A stretch of 64,000 nucleotides of DNA from Bacteroidia bacterium (GTDB lineage Bacteria > Bacteroidota > Bacteroidia > B-17B0 > Aurantibacillaceae). The notes under the pieces were generated by a model that saw only the letters and a program-made list of their open reading frames with translations, was not told the DNA's origin and searched no databases. The DNA lies in NCBI GenBank assembly GCA_014378485.1, contig JACMNO010000069.1:62001-126000 (forward strand), in the 5' to 3' direction. Positions within the stretch are counted from its first letter, which is position 1; each line of letters begins with the position of its first letter. Both the position numbers and the translations under genes were made by a program. Positions 37,246-48,100 of the stretch are shown piece after piece.

Positions 37246-37458
37246 ATGGCAAACGCATTACCAATAATAATAGTAGAGGCTATTAAAGAATTAAAATTTC
37301 AATTGAAAAAAGTTCCGTCACAACATTAATTAAAAATTAGAATGTTGATTGAAATTAAAAGTTCTAAAACCGTATTGAGTAAAAACGAACTCGTTGAGAG
37401 AATTGGAGTCAATCATAATAGTATCCATTCTTTTGATTATTTACAACGTATGTTTTAG
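37246..37458 (+). pseudogene. decayed N-terminal fragment of an IS630-like transposase
   Basis: One frame runs from ATG 37246 (MANALPIIIVEAIKELKFQ), through an in-frame TAA at 37327-37329, to RMLIEIKSSKTVLSK, NELVERIGVNHNSI and a stop at 37456-37458. The segment LSKNELVERIGVNHNSI is a helix-turn-helix and, with the preceding helical LKFQLKKVPSQH region, resembles the N-terminus of Bacteroidota IS630-like transposases. The catalytic DDE part is gone. The family is a motif-level guess. The flanking 37187-37245 and 37459-37532 hold nothing I can name. Confidence 0.5.
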
Positions 37459-37532
37459 ATTACTCTATATATGCTAATGGTATAACTTATCAATCTGTTT
37501 TTTTATGTTTGTGTAATAAAAACATAATGGAC

Positions 37533-38054
37533 TTAAAAAATAAGTTGGTACATCCATTCATCTTCAAACTTATTTTTTGAAATTTGATTCCACTCTTTTT
37601 TTATACCGGCTTTTTCGAAACCGCATTTTTCAAATAAGGCCAGGCTTTCTTTATTTGAAGCGCTGATATTACAAAACAACTGATGCATAAATAAAGTATG
37701 ATGCGCATATTGTTTAATGAGTTGAATAGCTTCGAATGCATATCCGTTTTTTCTATAAGCTTCAAATATCAAAACCCCTACTCCAACCCGAAAATTTAAA
37801 GGATCAAATTCAAATAAATCAACAGTGCCAATCGCTTCATTATTTTCAATAAGGCAAACCATTAAGCGGAGTTGTTTATTGGTATAAACATCCTGGTGGG
37901 CCGTGTGCAGGTATAACTCCAAAACATCCTTACTAAAAGGCACAAGTGTATTACTTACTTTCCAAATAGATTGGTCATTTTCGAAAGAATACAATAATTC
38001 CAGATCGGATGATTCCAGGGCTCTTAAATAAATATGATCTGATTTGATGAACAT
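37533..38054 (-). CDS. GNAT family N-acetyltransferase, RimJ/RimL-like
   Basis: Acetyltransferase of 173 residues. The RimJ/RimL-type opening (IYLRALESSDLELLYSFENDQSIWKVSNTLVPFSKDVLELYLHTA) and the C-terminal ISASNKESLALFEKCGFEKAGIKKEW are typical; acetyl-CoA binding would involve RVGVGVLIFEAYRKNGYAFEAIQLI. Substrate (ribosomal protein, amino sugar or small amine) cannot be told. Its ATG overlaps the stop of the upstream unknown gene, and it ends the SPOR - PorP/SprF - Ppx operon. Confidence 0.88.
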   Translation of the reverse strand: MFIKSDHIYLRALESSDLELLYSFENDQSIWKVSNTLVPFSKDVLELYLHTAHQDVYTNKQLRLMVCLIENNEAIGTVDLFEFDPLNFRVGVGVLIFEAYRKNGYAFEAIQLIKQYAHHTLFMHQLFCNISASNKESLALFEKCGFEKAGIKKEWNQISKNKFEDEWMYQLIF

Positions 38055-38617
38055 TATTCTTTATAATAATTAACGCGTTCTGTTTTAATTATTTCCTGTA
38101 GATCTTCCTTAGAATATATGGGCAACGAAAATTCATTGCCTTCCATTTTATTCTTAATATTTAATCCATTGGTAAAAGATATATAATCATTTTGTATCAA
38201 TCGTTCTACTAGTTGAAACAACAGCTCCTGTTTTTGTTCATCAATTGCGTAAAATTCTTGTAAAAATAATTTAACAGGACTCAAGCAGGTGGCCTCATTT
38301 GCTTTTACCTGCGTAAATTGTTTGATGTAATGCTGGCAGATTTCTTTTTGATATTCAACACTAAACACCGGATGTTGTTTTAACTTTATAAATAGTGTTT
38401 CTATTTTTTTTTGCTGAATGGTTTTGAGTAAAACTCCGATATTGATATTTAATTCATGTCCTTTGATTGTTAAGGAATTATAATTTCCTCCGATTAAAAG
38501 TCCGACATGAGGAGGCGTTCTTGAAGCATGCAAAATAATTAGCCAACTATCTTTATTTAATACCTTCTCAGAAAATACTTCTGAAACAAATAAAGTATAT
38601 GGATTCTGGATAATCAT
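38054..38617 (-). CDS. conserved protein of unknown function
   Basis: Protein of 187 residues without a signal peptide or membrane segment. A central beta-rich stretch (SWLIILHASRTPPHVGLLIGGNYNSLTIKGHELN) is followed by a helical C-terminal half. I do not recognise the family. The HVGLLIGGNYNSLTIKGHE segment faintly recalls NlpC/P60-like HxG turns, but I see no matching catalytic Cys context, so no function is given. It lies between ppx/gppA and a GNAT gene, coupled to the latter by a TAATG overlap, so it is a real expressed gene by context. Confidence 0.65.
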   Translation of the reverse strand: MIIQNPYTLFVSEVFSEKVLNKDSWLIILHASRTPPHVGLLIGGNYNSLTIKGHELNINIGVLLKTIQQKKIETLFIKLKQHPVFSVEYQKEICQHYIKQFTQVKANEATCLSPVKLFLQEFYAIDEQKQELLFQLVERLIQNDYISFTNGLNIKNKMEGNEFSLPIYSKEDLQEIIKTERVNYYKE

Positions 38618-38653
38618 TACATCAAATTTACGGAAAGATTTTTTACTTAGAAA

Positions 38654-39589
38654 CTATGAAAGCGTTAATCCCAGTTTTAAACTGATTACTCCTTCTTTTA
38701 AAGAAAATGTGGAAACGCGAATCGCTTTAATTCCTAGCTCTCTTAGTATAAAGTCGATTAATAGTATAGAAATAACGATCATATCTACCCGCATTTCAAT
38801 TAACCCTTTAATTTGGTAACGATCTTTGATAGATGTTTTTTTTATCATTTCACTGATGAAAAAATAATGCTCAAGATTGATTGAATATTCTGTTTGGTTT
38901 TCTTTCAAATCACCGGTACTAAATTCCCCGGCAATCATATCGATCACCGAATCGAAAGCTCCGGATGAGCCAATTAATTCCACAGACTCAAAAGTACGAG
39001 AGGCATCAAATAAGGGAGCTAACTCTTGCCTCAAATAATTATTAAATTGCTCAATTTCATGGGGTAATATAGGGTCTGATAATTTAAATTTTTCTAAAAG
39101 CCTTGCTGCGCCAAGTAAAAAACTTTGCTTCCAGAAAATTGTGCTACGATTTGCTATAATAAATTCTGTGCTGCCCCCGCCAATATCCATAATTAAAGAA
39201 ACGGAATCATCCATTTTAATCGCCATCTTGTTTCCATGATAGATTAAATCCGCTTCTTCATTCCCATCAATAACTGTAATGAGAATTCCTGTGGTTTTCA
39301 AAGCCTGTTCTACAAATTCAACGCCATTTGAAGCAGAACGAATGGCTGAAGTTGCAAACGCATAAGTATGTTCTACCTTGTATTCGTGTAAATAATGTTG
39401 AAAATATTTCAAAGCATTAATTCCCCTTTCAAAAGGAATATCTGAAATATACCCTTCGTTAATAGTGCCTTCGCCGAGTTTAACAGAAATTTTAGTATTA
39501 AATAATTTTTTAAAAGTGCCGTTAGGAAATCTTTCTGCAATCAACAAATTAAATGTATTGGTTCCTAAATCTATTACCGAAAAAATCAT
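38654..39589 (-). CDS. ppx: Ppx/GppA family phosphatase
   Basis: Exopolyphosphatase / guanosine pentaphosphate phosphatase family protein, 311 residues, of the ASKHA fold. Motifs: DLGTNTFNLLIAE (phosphate 1), YAFATSAIRSASNG, DGNEEADLIYHG, and SLIMDIGGGSTEFII (phosphate 2), then ELIGSSGAFDSV (adenosine-like). It lacks the C-terminal HD domain of larger Ppx proteins, as usual in Bacteroidota. It hydrolyses polyphosphate or pppGpp in the cytoplasm. It starts three bases after the PorP/SprF gene's stop, so both are co-transcribed. Confidence 0.9.
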   Translation of the reverse strand: MIFSVIDLGTNTFNLLIAERFPNGTFKKLFNTKISVKLGEGTINEGYISDIPFERGINALKYFQHYLHEYKVEHTYAFATSAIRSASNGVEFVEQALKTTGILITVIDGNEEADLIYHGNKMAIKMDDSVSLIMDIGGGSTEFIIANRSTIFWKQSFLLGAARLLEKFKLSDPILPHEIEQFNNYLRQELAPLFDASRTFESVELIGSSGAFDSVIDMIAGEFSTGDLKENQTEYSINLEHYFFISEMIKKTSIKDRYQIKGLIEMRVDMIVISILLIDFILRELGIKAIRVSTFSLKEGVISLKLGLTLS

Positions 39590-39592
39590 TTT

Positions 39593-40564
39593 TTACTGGA
39601 TAAGGTATTGGTATCGTTGGCGAAGGAAACGTTTATCCAATCCTCTCTTTTTCTGATCTGTTGCCATATTCGATGAAAATATAAGAGTTAATTCGTGAGA
39701 ACCTTTTTGGTATTTTCTTAAAGGCGATGTTACTAGGTCGTATGAATAAGATATTTGGAATTTTTCTTTTATGGTATAACCTAATTGTAAGGCAATAGCA
39801 TCATTCAACCGAAAACTGAAGCCTGCTATTATTTGTTGTTTTATATGCAGCCGCAAAGTATAATCCATTGAAATAGGAACACCCGGAACAAATACCGCTA
39901 CAATAGAATTCTCAAATGTATAATTAATATCATCCGCCCAGTTAAACCCTGCAGATATATTATAATGCGGAACATTGATATAGTTCGTTTTTTTTAATGA
40001 ATCGGTTTTATAATATTCCAGTTTTGTGCTGGCAATATTATTGGCCCCAACTCCTAAATGAAACCTGTCATTGTAATACAGCAAACCAAAACTTCCGTCA
40101 AAACCACCGGCTTTGTCTTCTACGTATTGATTAATAGCTTTATCCATGTGGTTCCTGATCGTGACATCATTCCCGTTGAATCGCTGTTTGATGTAGTTTC
40201 CCTGGATACCAAATGATAATTCTGAATCAGCAAACTTTAAGTGATACGCGCCTGTTATGCTACTAGCTAATGTTTTAAAAGGTCCAATGTCATCTTTGAA
40301 TAAAAAACCACCTATTCCTATCCTTCCTTTCCATAAACGGGAGTTCAATGATAAGGCATAAGTTTTTGGAGCGCCGTCATAACCAGTCCATTGGTTTCGA
40401 TAATTGATTCTTATATCCACAACCCGTTTTGTTCCGCAAAAAGCAGGATTAAACAGTGTTTGATTAGCACGGTATTGTGTCCACCATGGATATTGCTGTG
40501 CAGATAAAATACAACCGACCAGGCAAAAAATGGTTATAAGGTATTTTCTAACCAAAAGATACAT
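39593..40564 (-). CDS. PorP/SprF family type IX secretion outer-membrane protein
   Basis: Outer-membrane barrel of 323 residues. The signal peptide (ending ILSAQQ) is followed by the family hallmark YPWWTQYRANQTLFNPAFCGTKRVVDIRINYRNQWTGYDGAPKTYALSLNSRL, and the rest is beta-barrel with strands such as LGVGANNIASTKLEYY. SprF-type proteins are needed to secrete or anchor cargo with the CHU_C (type B) sorting domain, such as SprB. Two giant CHU_C proteins are encoded divergently 2-8 kb away, so this is likely their dedicated partner (inference). It follows the SPOR gene by 28 bases. Confidence 0.92.
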   Translation of the reverse strand: MYLLVRKYLITIFCLVGCILSAQQYPWWTQYRANQTLFNPAFCGTKRVVDIRINYRNQWTGYDGAPKTYALSLNSRLWKGRIGIGGFLFKDDIGPFKTLASSITGAYHLKFADSELSFGIQGNYIKQRFNGNDVTIRNHMDKAINQYVEDKAGGFDGSFGLLYYNDRFHLGVGANNIASTKLEYYKTDSLKKTNYINVPHYNISAGFNWADDINYTFENSIVAVFVPGVPISMDYTLRLHIKQQIIAGFSFRLNDAIALQLGYTIKEKFQISYSYDLVTSPLRKYQKGSHELTLIFSSNMATDQKKRGLDKRFLRQRYQYLIQ

Positions 40565-40592
40565 TTTATAGCTTATTTATTAGAAATAAGAG

Positions 40593-41423
40593 TTAGTTTA
40601 TACGCACCCCGTCTTTATACCGAGCAATAAATCCATTAAAACCCTTTGCTTTCAAATCATCACGTAATTTTGCGGCCTCATCATGCGACTTAAAATTTCC
40701 TGTGGTTACTTTATACATGCCATTGATCAGGTCAACATTTACTTTTCCTGCACCGGAAAATTTACCTTTTGAAGGCTCAGTTGAATAGGCTCCAATTTGA
40801 ACTTTGAAAGTCATTCCTGCCTCAGATGATGATCCGGAAGCAACCGGCTTGGATTTTACAGGTGTTGATTCTGAAGGTTTTGTATTTGATGGAGTTGATG
40901 GAGTATTAGATGGTTTAGATTCAGTTGGAGTTGACACTACAGGCTTGGATTCTATTGGTTTTGTGGAAACAGGTGCAGTTTCAACAGGAGAACTGCTGGT
41001 GGAAGTGGTTCCGCCACCAATATTAATCGTTACAGGCAATCCTTCTACTTCTTTTTTTTCGCTATTTTCAAGGTAATAGAATTTTTGAGTAAATGTACCT
41101 GGGTTTACAGCATCAGAATTAGCCTGTACCTTTAATTTAACTACAAATTCAGCTTCAGATGGTACAGAAACCCATACGATCTTAGCACGTTGATTTTCAA
41201 ATGTGAAATTTCCTCCTTTTGCATCTACTGAAGTAATCATATATCCAGTAGGTACATCCAACTGGTATTTCGCAAAATTACCAACTGCACCTTTATTGAT
41301 TTTAACTTCGGCATCAACTAGTGAACCAATATTGATATTTGAAGGAAAACTTGCATTGATTGTGATCTGTGAAAAAGCAGCCGATATGCTGGTAAGTGCA
41401 AAAATGGTTAATAATATTTTCAT
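40593..41423 (-). CDS. SPOR domain-containing exported protein
   Basis: Exported protein of 276 residues: signal peptide (MKILLTIFALTSISAAFSQ), an N-terminal beta domain (ITINASFPSNINIGSLVDAEVKINKGAVGNF... PTGYMITSVDA), a Ser/Thr/Pro-rich linker (about 140-205) with repeated SKPVxSTPTES, and a C-terminal SPOR domain (FKVQIGAYSTEPSKGKFSGAGKVNVDLINGMYKVTTGNFKSHDEAAKLRDDLKAKGFNGFIARYK). SPOR domains bind denuded glycan of peptidoglycan at division sites. It leads the operon with PorP/SprF, Ppx/GppA, an unknown and a GNAT gene. It may tie the T9SS or the division site to the cell wall. Confidence 0.88.
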   Translation of the reverse strand: MKILLTIFALTSISAAFSQITINASFPSNINIGSLVDAEVKINKGAVGNFAKYQLDVPTGYMITSVDAKGGNFTFENQRAKIVWVSVPSEAEFVVKLKVQANSDAVNPGTFTQKFYYLENSEKKEVEGLPVTINIGGGTTSTSSSPVETAPVSTKPIESKPVVSTPTESKPSNTPSTPSNTKPSESTPVKSKPVASGSSSEAGMTFKVQIGAYSTEPSKGKFSGAGKVNVDLINGMYKVTTGNFKSHDEAAKLRDDLKAKGFNGFIARYKDGVRIN

Positions 41424-41443
41424 ATATCAGTTTTGTAATTATA

Positions 41444-41451
41444 CAAATATA
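41444..41451 (-). promoter_or_regulatory. TAnnTTTG promoter element for the SPOR-PorP operon
   Basis: TATATTTG on the minus strand ending 20 bases before the ATG at 41423. It lies in the 313-base divergent region 41424-41736, which is very AT-rich and otherwise holds only the opposing promoter element. Confidence 0.65.
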
Positions 41452-41647
41452 ATTAATTTGTTTAATTACATTGCTATATGTTTGCTCATTTTTTAGACTT
41501 CACCAGACTTTTTAATTAAGATTTACACCATTTTTACATTCAAAAAAAGCTGTATGAATTAACACGTTTACAAAAAGCATAAATTTTACTAAATTGATTT
41601 AATTAATATTTAACAATTGACTTACAAAATCTATCGAAAAATTGATA

Positions 41648-41655
41648 TATTTTTG
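41648..41655 (+). promoter_or_regulatory. TAnnTTTG promoter element for the adhesin gene group
   Basis: TATTTTTG on the plus strand, 81 bases before the ATG at 41737; no clear -33 TTTG. It would drive the small secreted gene and the two CHU_C genes. Confidence 0.5.
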
Positions 41656-41736
41656 TTACATTGAATGATTAATTGTTTAGATATAATATTCTAAATTATT
41701 CAATAATAATACACTACGATAAATAAAAATAAACTC

Positions 41737-42108
41737 ATGAAACATTTATTAAGATTAAACATAGTACTTTTTTTTACACTCCTTTCATCTGGATTTTACG
41801 CTCAGGCATTTGATAAAGCCTCTTTAGCAAAAGAAACAGAAAAAATTTATTATTATAGTTTTTCTGGAATATTAAATCCAAGCTCTATAGATATGATAAA
41901 GGATGAAATATTGCGGATGCAATTTGTAACTGAAGTAAAAATCGAATATAAAGCTGAAAAGGCTTTAGGTCAGGTTAAATTGATAGCAAAGGAAAAATAT
42001 ACCAACAATGATACTGATTTTGAATTTAGTATTTATAATTTAAAGATGCTCTTAATTCGAAATAACTTAATGCCATCAGAATACAAATCAGAAGTTGTTT
42101 CTAAATAA
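41737..42108 (+). CDS. small exported protein upstream of giant CHU_C adhesins
   Basis: Protein of 123 residues with a signal peptide (MKHLLRLNIVLFFTLLSSGFYAQ). The mature part (EKIYYYSFSGILNPSSIDMIKDEILRMQFVTEVKIEYKAEKALGQVKLIAKEKY) has an alternating strand-helix-strand pattern reminiscent of a ferredoxin-like or HMA-like fold but without a CxxC metal site. I do not know a named family. It ends 25 bases before the ATG of the 2031-residue CHU_C protein, so they are likely one operon, and it may assist folding or export of that protein (inference). Confidence 0.72.
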   Translation: MKHLLRLNIVLFFTLLSSGFYAQAFDKASLAKETEKIYYYSFSGILNPSSIDMIKDEILRMQFVTEVKIEYKAEKALGQVKLIAKEKYTNNDTDFEFSIYNLKMLLIRNNLMPSEYKSEVVSK

Positions 42109-42133
42109 TATTTTTCATTTTTTACCATACCTT

Positions 42134-45100
42134 ATGAATAAAATTTACTCTCTTTTAATCTTTTTATGTTGCATCGGATCTTCCTATTCGCAATCCGATA
42201 ATTGTTTGTCAGCTGTAACTTTAACAGTATCTGCAGGTTGTACACCTGTGTCAGGTTCTACTGCAGGATTTACGCAAAGTATTAGCGGTTGTGCTGGTAA
42301 TGCTGATGATGATGGATGGTATAAATTTACAGCTACAGCTACATCCCATTCTATATCCGTAGCAGGTTCGGCTAGTTTTGATGCAGTACTAGAAGTTTTT
42401 TCAGGAACGTGCGGCGCATTAGTGTCAATTGCTTGTATAGATAATACTTTTAATGGGCAAACAGAATCGGTAAATATTAATGGATTAACCAGCGGAACCA
42501 TTTATTATGTAAGAGTTTATCATTATAGTGCAGGTTCTGGTTCCAGTACTTTTAATATATGTTTAACTAATCCTCCTGCTCCTCCATCTAATGATGCTTG
42601 TGTTAATGCAATAAATTTAGCAGTCAATTCAAGTTGTTCTAACACTTCTGGAACAACAGTTGGGGCTACCCAAAGTATAGCTGGATGCGCTGGCACAGCA
42701 GATGACGATGTTTGGTATAAATTTACAGCAAATAGTTACACTCAAACCATTACAATGACTGGTTCTGCTGGTATTGATGGAGTAGTTGAATTATTTTCAG
42801 GAACTTGTGGGGCTCTATCATCTATAGCATGTATGGATAATACCTTTTCTGGTGGAGTAGAAACAATAAACGCTGTAGGATTAAACCCTGGCCAGGTTTA
42901 TTATTTGCGTGTGTATGATTATTACTCAGGAGGTGGTTATACTTTCTCCGTTTGTGTAGTTGGAAACCCTATTGGAGGTGGACAACCTAATGATAATCCG
43001 TGTTCAGCAATTCAATTACCAACAGTAACATCTGATTGTAATTATTTAACTTTTTCCACTAATGGCGCAACAAATACAGGGGCAGGTTTAGCACCAACAC
43101 CATTCTCCTGTGTTGGAGGAAGTGGTGGATCTGGCGGATTTGCTGCCGGGTCATTAGATGTTTGGTTTAAAATTACAGTTCCTGCAAGTGGTGCTGTTTA
43201 TGTTACACCATTACCTAATCAAGGAGCTGGCTATATTACTGATGGATCTATGGCACTATATAGTGGTAGTTGTGGATCCTTATCTCAAATTGCCTGTTCC
43301 AGTGATTATACTTTATATCCTGGATCTGCTAATGATTTACTTCCTTATATTGCTGCAACTGGTCAAACTCCGGGAGCAACTTTATATTTAAGATATTGGG
43401 CTTTTGGGACCAGTTCTGGCAATTTCGGAATTTGTGTTCAATCGCCTACAAATGACGATTGTGCCAATGCATTATATGTTTGTGATATTAATGGTTATTC
43501 TGGCTCAACCAGTGCTGCTTATACTCCTGATAGGCCAGGAACAGGTGCGGGACAAATGTTCGCGAATAATGAAACTGCTGCAGGAGTTAATCAGCCGGAT
43601 GGAACCAATACCTGTGGGCCTTTCGGATACTATCCGGCATGTCCTGCCACAACTGCCGGACCATATTCTTCGCCCTTGATAGATGTGAATATTGAAAATA
43701 ATTCGTGGATAAAATTTACAGCATCAAGCACAATAGCTGATTTAAGAGTAACTGTTGGTAATTGTTGGGTAGGAAATTATCCTACCGGTGGAATTCAAAT
43801 GCAAATTTTTTCATCCACGGGATGCAATAACTTTGTTCCAGTATCAAGTTTTAAAGAAGGATCATCCACATTTACTGTTTCAGCCACCGGGCTAACAGTT
43901 GGTAATAATTATTATTTAATGGTAGATGGTTATGCTAAAGACATTTGTAATTATACTATTCAGGCATTAAATGGTGTTGCCTTTCCCGCGATAGTAGCAA
44001 CCCCAACAGCTGTTTGTCCCGGGCAAAGTGCTATATTAACTGCCCCTAGTGGTGCCACATCATATGAATGGTTTCCTAGTGGTGAAACTACTCAAAGTAT
44101 TACAGTTAATCCTGGATCAACCCAAACTTTTACTTGCATTGCAGGTGGTATTTGTGGATATAAACAAACATTAACAAAGCAAGTGGTAGTAAAATCAGTT
44201 CCCACAGTTTCCATTAATGCAGGTGCGGCCATTGTTAATTGCGGAACTCAAACTATTACTTTAACCGGAGGAGGAGCCTCTACTTATACCTGGAGTACCA
44301 GTAGTACTGCCAGTTCATTTACCGTCGCACCTACAGGAAGTCAATCTTATTCGGTTATTGGAACTGCCGCAAATGGTTGCACTAATACAGCAATCACGAA
44401 CGTTACGGTAAATACTGTGCCTACTGTTTCGGTTGCCAGTTCCTCCAATACAATTTGTAATGGAGCTAATACCAGTTTAACAGTTAGTGGTGCAAATACT
44501 TACACATGGTCACCGGCAGCATCACTTAGTGCAGCAACTGGAACTGCTGTCACAGCCAGTCCAACAGTCGGTACTAATTATACCATTATTGGAACTGCAG
44601 CAAATGGTTGTACAAATTCAGCGACTTATTCAGTTACAGTCAATCCAAAACCAACTGTATCTTCTACAACAACTAATTCTGTAATATGTAATAACGGATC
44701 AACTACACTCAGCGGAACCGGAGCCAGTTCTTACTCATGGTCTGGTGGGGTTACGGATGGAGTAGCTTTTACACCAACTTCAACTGCAACTTATACCGTA
44801 ATTGGAACCAATGCTGTAACGGGCTGTACCAATCAGGCTGTTAGGCCAATTACCGTTAATACTCCCCCTACGGTTTCTTCAACCACAAGTAACTCAGTAA
44901 TTTGCCTTAATGCATCTACCACTTTAAGCGGAACAGGCGCATCAACTTATACATGGACAGGAGGTGTTACAAATGGTGTCAGTTTTACCCCAACAGCCAC
45001 TGCAACTTATACTGTGATAGGTACAGCAGCCAGTGGTTGTACTAATATTGCCGTTAGAACTATAACGGTTAACCCAAAACCTACTGTTGGTTCAACTGTT

Positions 45101-48100
45101 AGCAGTCCTACACTTTGTAATGGCTCTTCCACTATCTTAAGTGGAACGGGCGCAAGCTCTTATATATGGACTGGAGGAGTTTCTAATGGGGTTGCTTTTA
45201 ATCCACCTTTAGGTACTTCAAACTACACTGTAACAGGAACTGATGCCACTACAGGATGTACAAATACAGCGGTAACAACAATAACTGTTAATTCAATTCC
45301 AACTTCTGCTGCCAGTACTACGGGTTCTATTACCTGCGTAACAAATACAATTAATTTAAATTCCAGCTTATCGGGACAGAGTTACACCTGGACAGCTCCT
45401 GGAAGCAGTTCTATTTCTGGAGGAACTGCTAACAATCAAAACGCAATTGGACAAGGTCAAGGCACATATACTTTAACTGTTTTAAGTCCTGCAGGATGTA
45501 CTTATACAACCACTTTGACGGCAAATATTAACACTACCACACCGGTTGCTTCTGCAACGAATGGAACATTAACCTGTGCTGCAACTTCTACTGTTTTAGC
45601 AGGTTCACCAGGTAGCGGTGTTACATATAGTTGGTCAGGAACTGGCATTACTGGAAGTGCAACTTCAGCGACAGTTACTGTTACTGCTGTTGGAAATTAT
45701 TCATTGATCACTACTAATACTTTAACGGGCTGTTCTAATACTACAGCAGCTATTGCCACCGTTACTAATAATTTAACCACACCAACTGTTACAGCGGGAT
45801 CTAATCAGGTAATTACGTGTGCTGTCCCATCAGTAACATTAACAGGAAGTGCAACAGGAGGATCTAATTTAAATTGGAGCAATGGTGCAACGACTAATAC
45901 AACTACTGTAGGCGGTGCAGGAAATTATACGTTAACAGCAACTAATCCCGGAACTGGGTGTTTTGCAACTTCAACTGTTTCGGTTTCACCAAGTGCAGGA
46001 ACGCCTAATGGAACTGTTGGTTCGGTTACTAATTCAATTACCTGCTCAAACACAAGCGTTGCTGTCAGCATAACGTCTACCGTATCACCTCTTAATTATT
46101 CATGGACAGGTCCAGGAACAATTGCATCCCCTACTTCATCGGCCACATCCGTTTCTTCAGGTGGAACTTATACTATCACTATTACTAACACAGCAAGCTG
46201 TTCTCAATCTTACGCTGTTTTTGTTCCAACTAATACAACGCCTGTCGTTGCGAGCGCAAGTATTACTTCATCCTCATCGAGTATTACCTGTAATAACAGC
46301 AGCGTTACTTTAGGCGCCACACCTACAGGTACAAACTATGTGTATGCCTGGACAGGCCCTAATATTATTTTAGGTGCAGCAACGGCAAATCCTGTTGTTG
46401 GAGCTGGAGGGAATTATACAGTAACTATTACCAACACAATTACAGGTTGTTCAGGAGTTACAGGAACCACTAATGTTGCTGTTCCAACAAGTACTGTAGC
46501 ACCAACATTAAATTTAAGTGCCACCTCTTTAACAACAACTTGTGGTGCCCCAAGTACAACAGTTGGAGTTACAAGTAATTCAAACCCTAATACAACTTAT
46601 ACATGGACAGCTCCAGGAACAGGAACTATTGACAATGTGAATATCAGTACTCCATTGCTTGGTGGTAGTGGTGTATTTACTGTGGCAGTTACAAATACTG
46701 TAAATGGGTGTATTTCAGCTGCAGCTACAGTGACAATCACGCCTGACGTAAATACTCCAACTTTTAATTTAACTTCTAATTCTGCAACAATTACATGTTC
46801 TGTTCCTTCTCCAAGTGTTTCTTTAACATCAACGGTTAGTGGAGTAACCTATTCGTGGAGTCCAACACCGAGTTCAGGAATTACCACTGCTAGTCCAACA
46901 TTTACAGCAACCGGAAATTACACATGCTTAATAACAAATCAGGCAAATGGATGTTCAACAAATGCTGCTCAGGTTGATGTAACCGACAATACAATTGTAC
47001 CAACAATTAGTATTACGCCAGGAGTTTCTGTTACCTGTGCCTCAACTTTAGTAACGGTTTCTTCAACAGCTAATACTGCTGTAACTTATACATGGACTGG
47101 AACAGGAATTCAGGGAAGCAGTAATAATTCATCAATCAGTGCAAATGCTGCCGGAGTATATTCATTAGTGGTAACGGATCCATCTAACGGATGTATTTCA
47201 TCAGCATCAACTTCAATAGGCACTAATACAACTGCACCAACATTAACTGTTTCTGCAACGAGTTCAGTATTGACGTGTTCAACCACCACTAGCACCTTAA
47301 CAGCTACCCCTTCAACAACAGATACTCCAACTTGGATAATTCCTAGCGGAAGCTCTGCTACTAATCCGGTAACAGCTTCAACAACCGGAGATTATGTAGC
47401 CACACTAATTGATGCTTCAAACGGATGTTCTGTTTCTCAAACTATCACCATTGCAAATGAGGTATCACCACCGAATGCAAATGCAGGGGCGGCAGTTGTA
47501 ATGCCTTGTAATATTTCTGTTACAACGCTGTTAGGTACATCTACTGCAACCGATGCTGTTTCTTATAGCTGGTCAGGGCCAAATGCTGGAAGTGTTATTT
47601 CAGGAACTAATTCTGCAACACCAACGGTTACAGATACAGGAGTATATACCTTAACCGTTACCAATTTAGTGACTGGGTGTACGGCAACATCTACTGTTGA
47701 CGTTTCTACAGATAATGTATCTGCAGATTTTACAGCAGATCCAATGATCGGTGAAATTCCATTAAATGTTAACTTTACCAATACCAGTATAGGCGCAAAT
47801 AATTATAGCTGGACCTTTGGAAATGGATTAACTTCCGGTTCAACAAATCCAAATACTGTTTATAATAACGTAGGCACTTACACAGTGATGTTGGTTGCAA
47901 GTTCTAATTCTTGTTCAGATACAATGACTAAAATCATAATTGCGGAAGACGGATTTACCATTGAAATTCCAAATGTTTTTACTCCTAATGGTGATGGTGC
48001 TAATGATATTTTTCATATTAAAACTACAGGAGTTAAATCGGCGGAAGGATTTATTTATAACCGTTGGGGACAATTATTATTCAGCTGGGATGCTTTAAAT

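Noticed and set aside
42184-42501. Minus-strand open frames within the CHU_C genes
   Set aside because: Shadows of the Thr/Ser/Gly-rich coding strand, low complexity, no independent signals.
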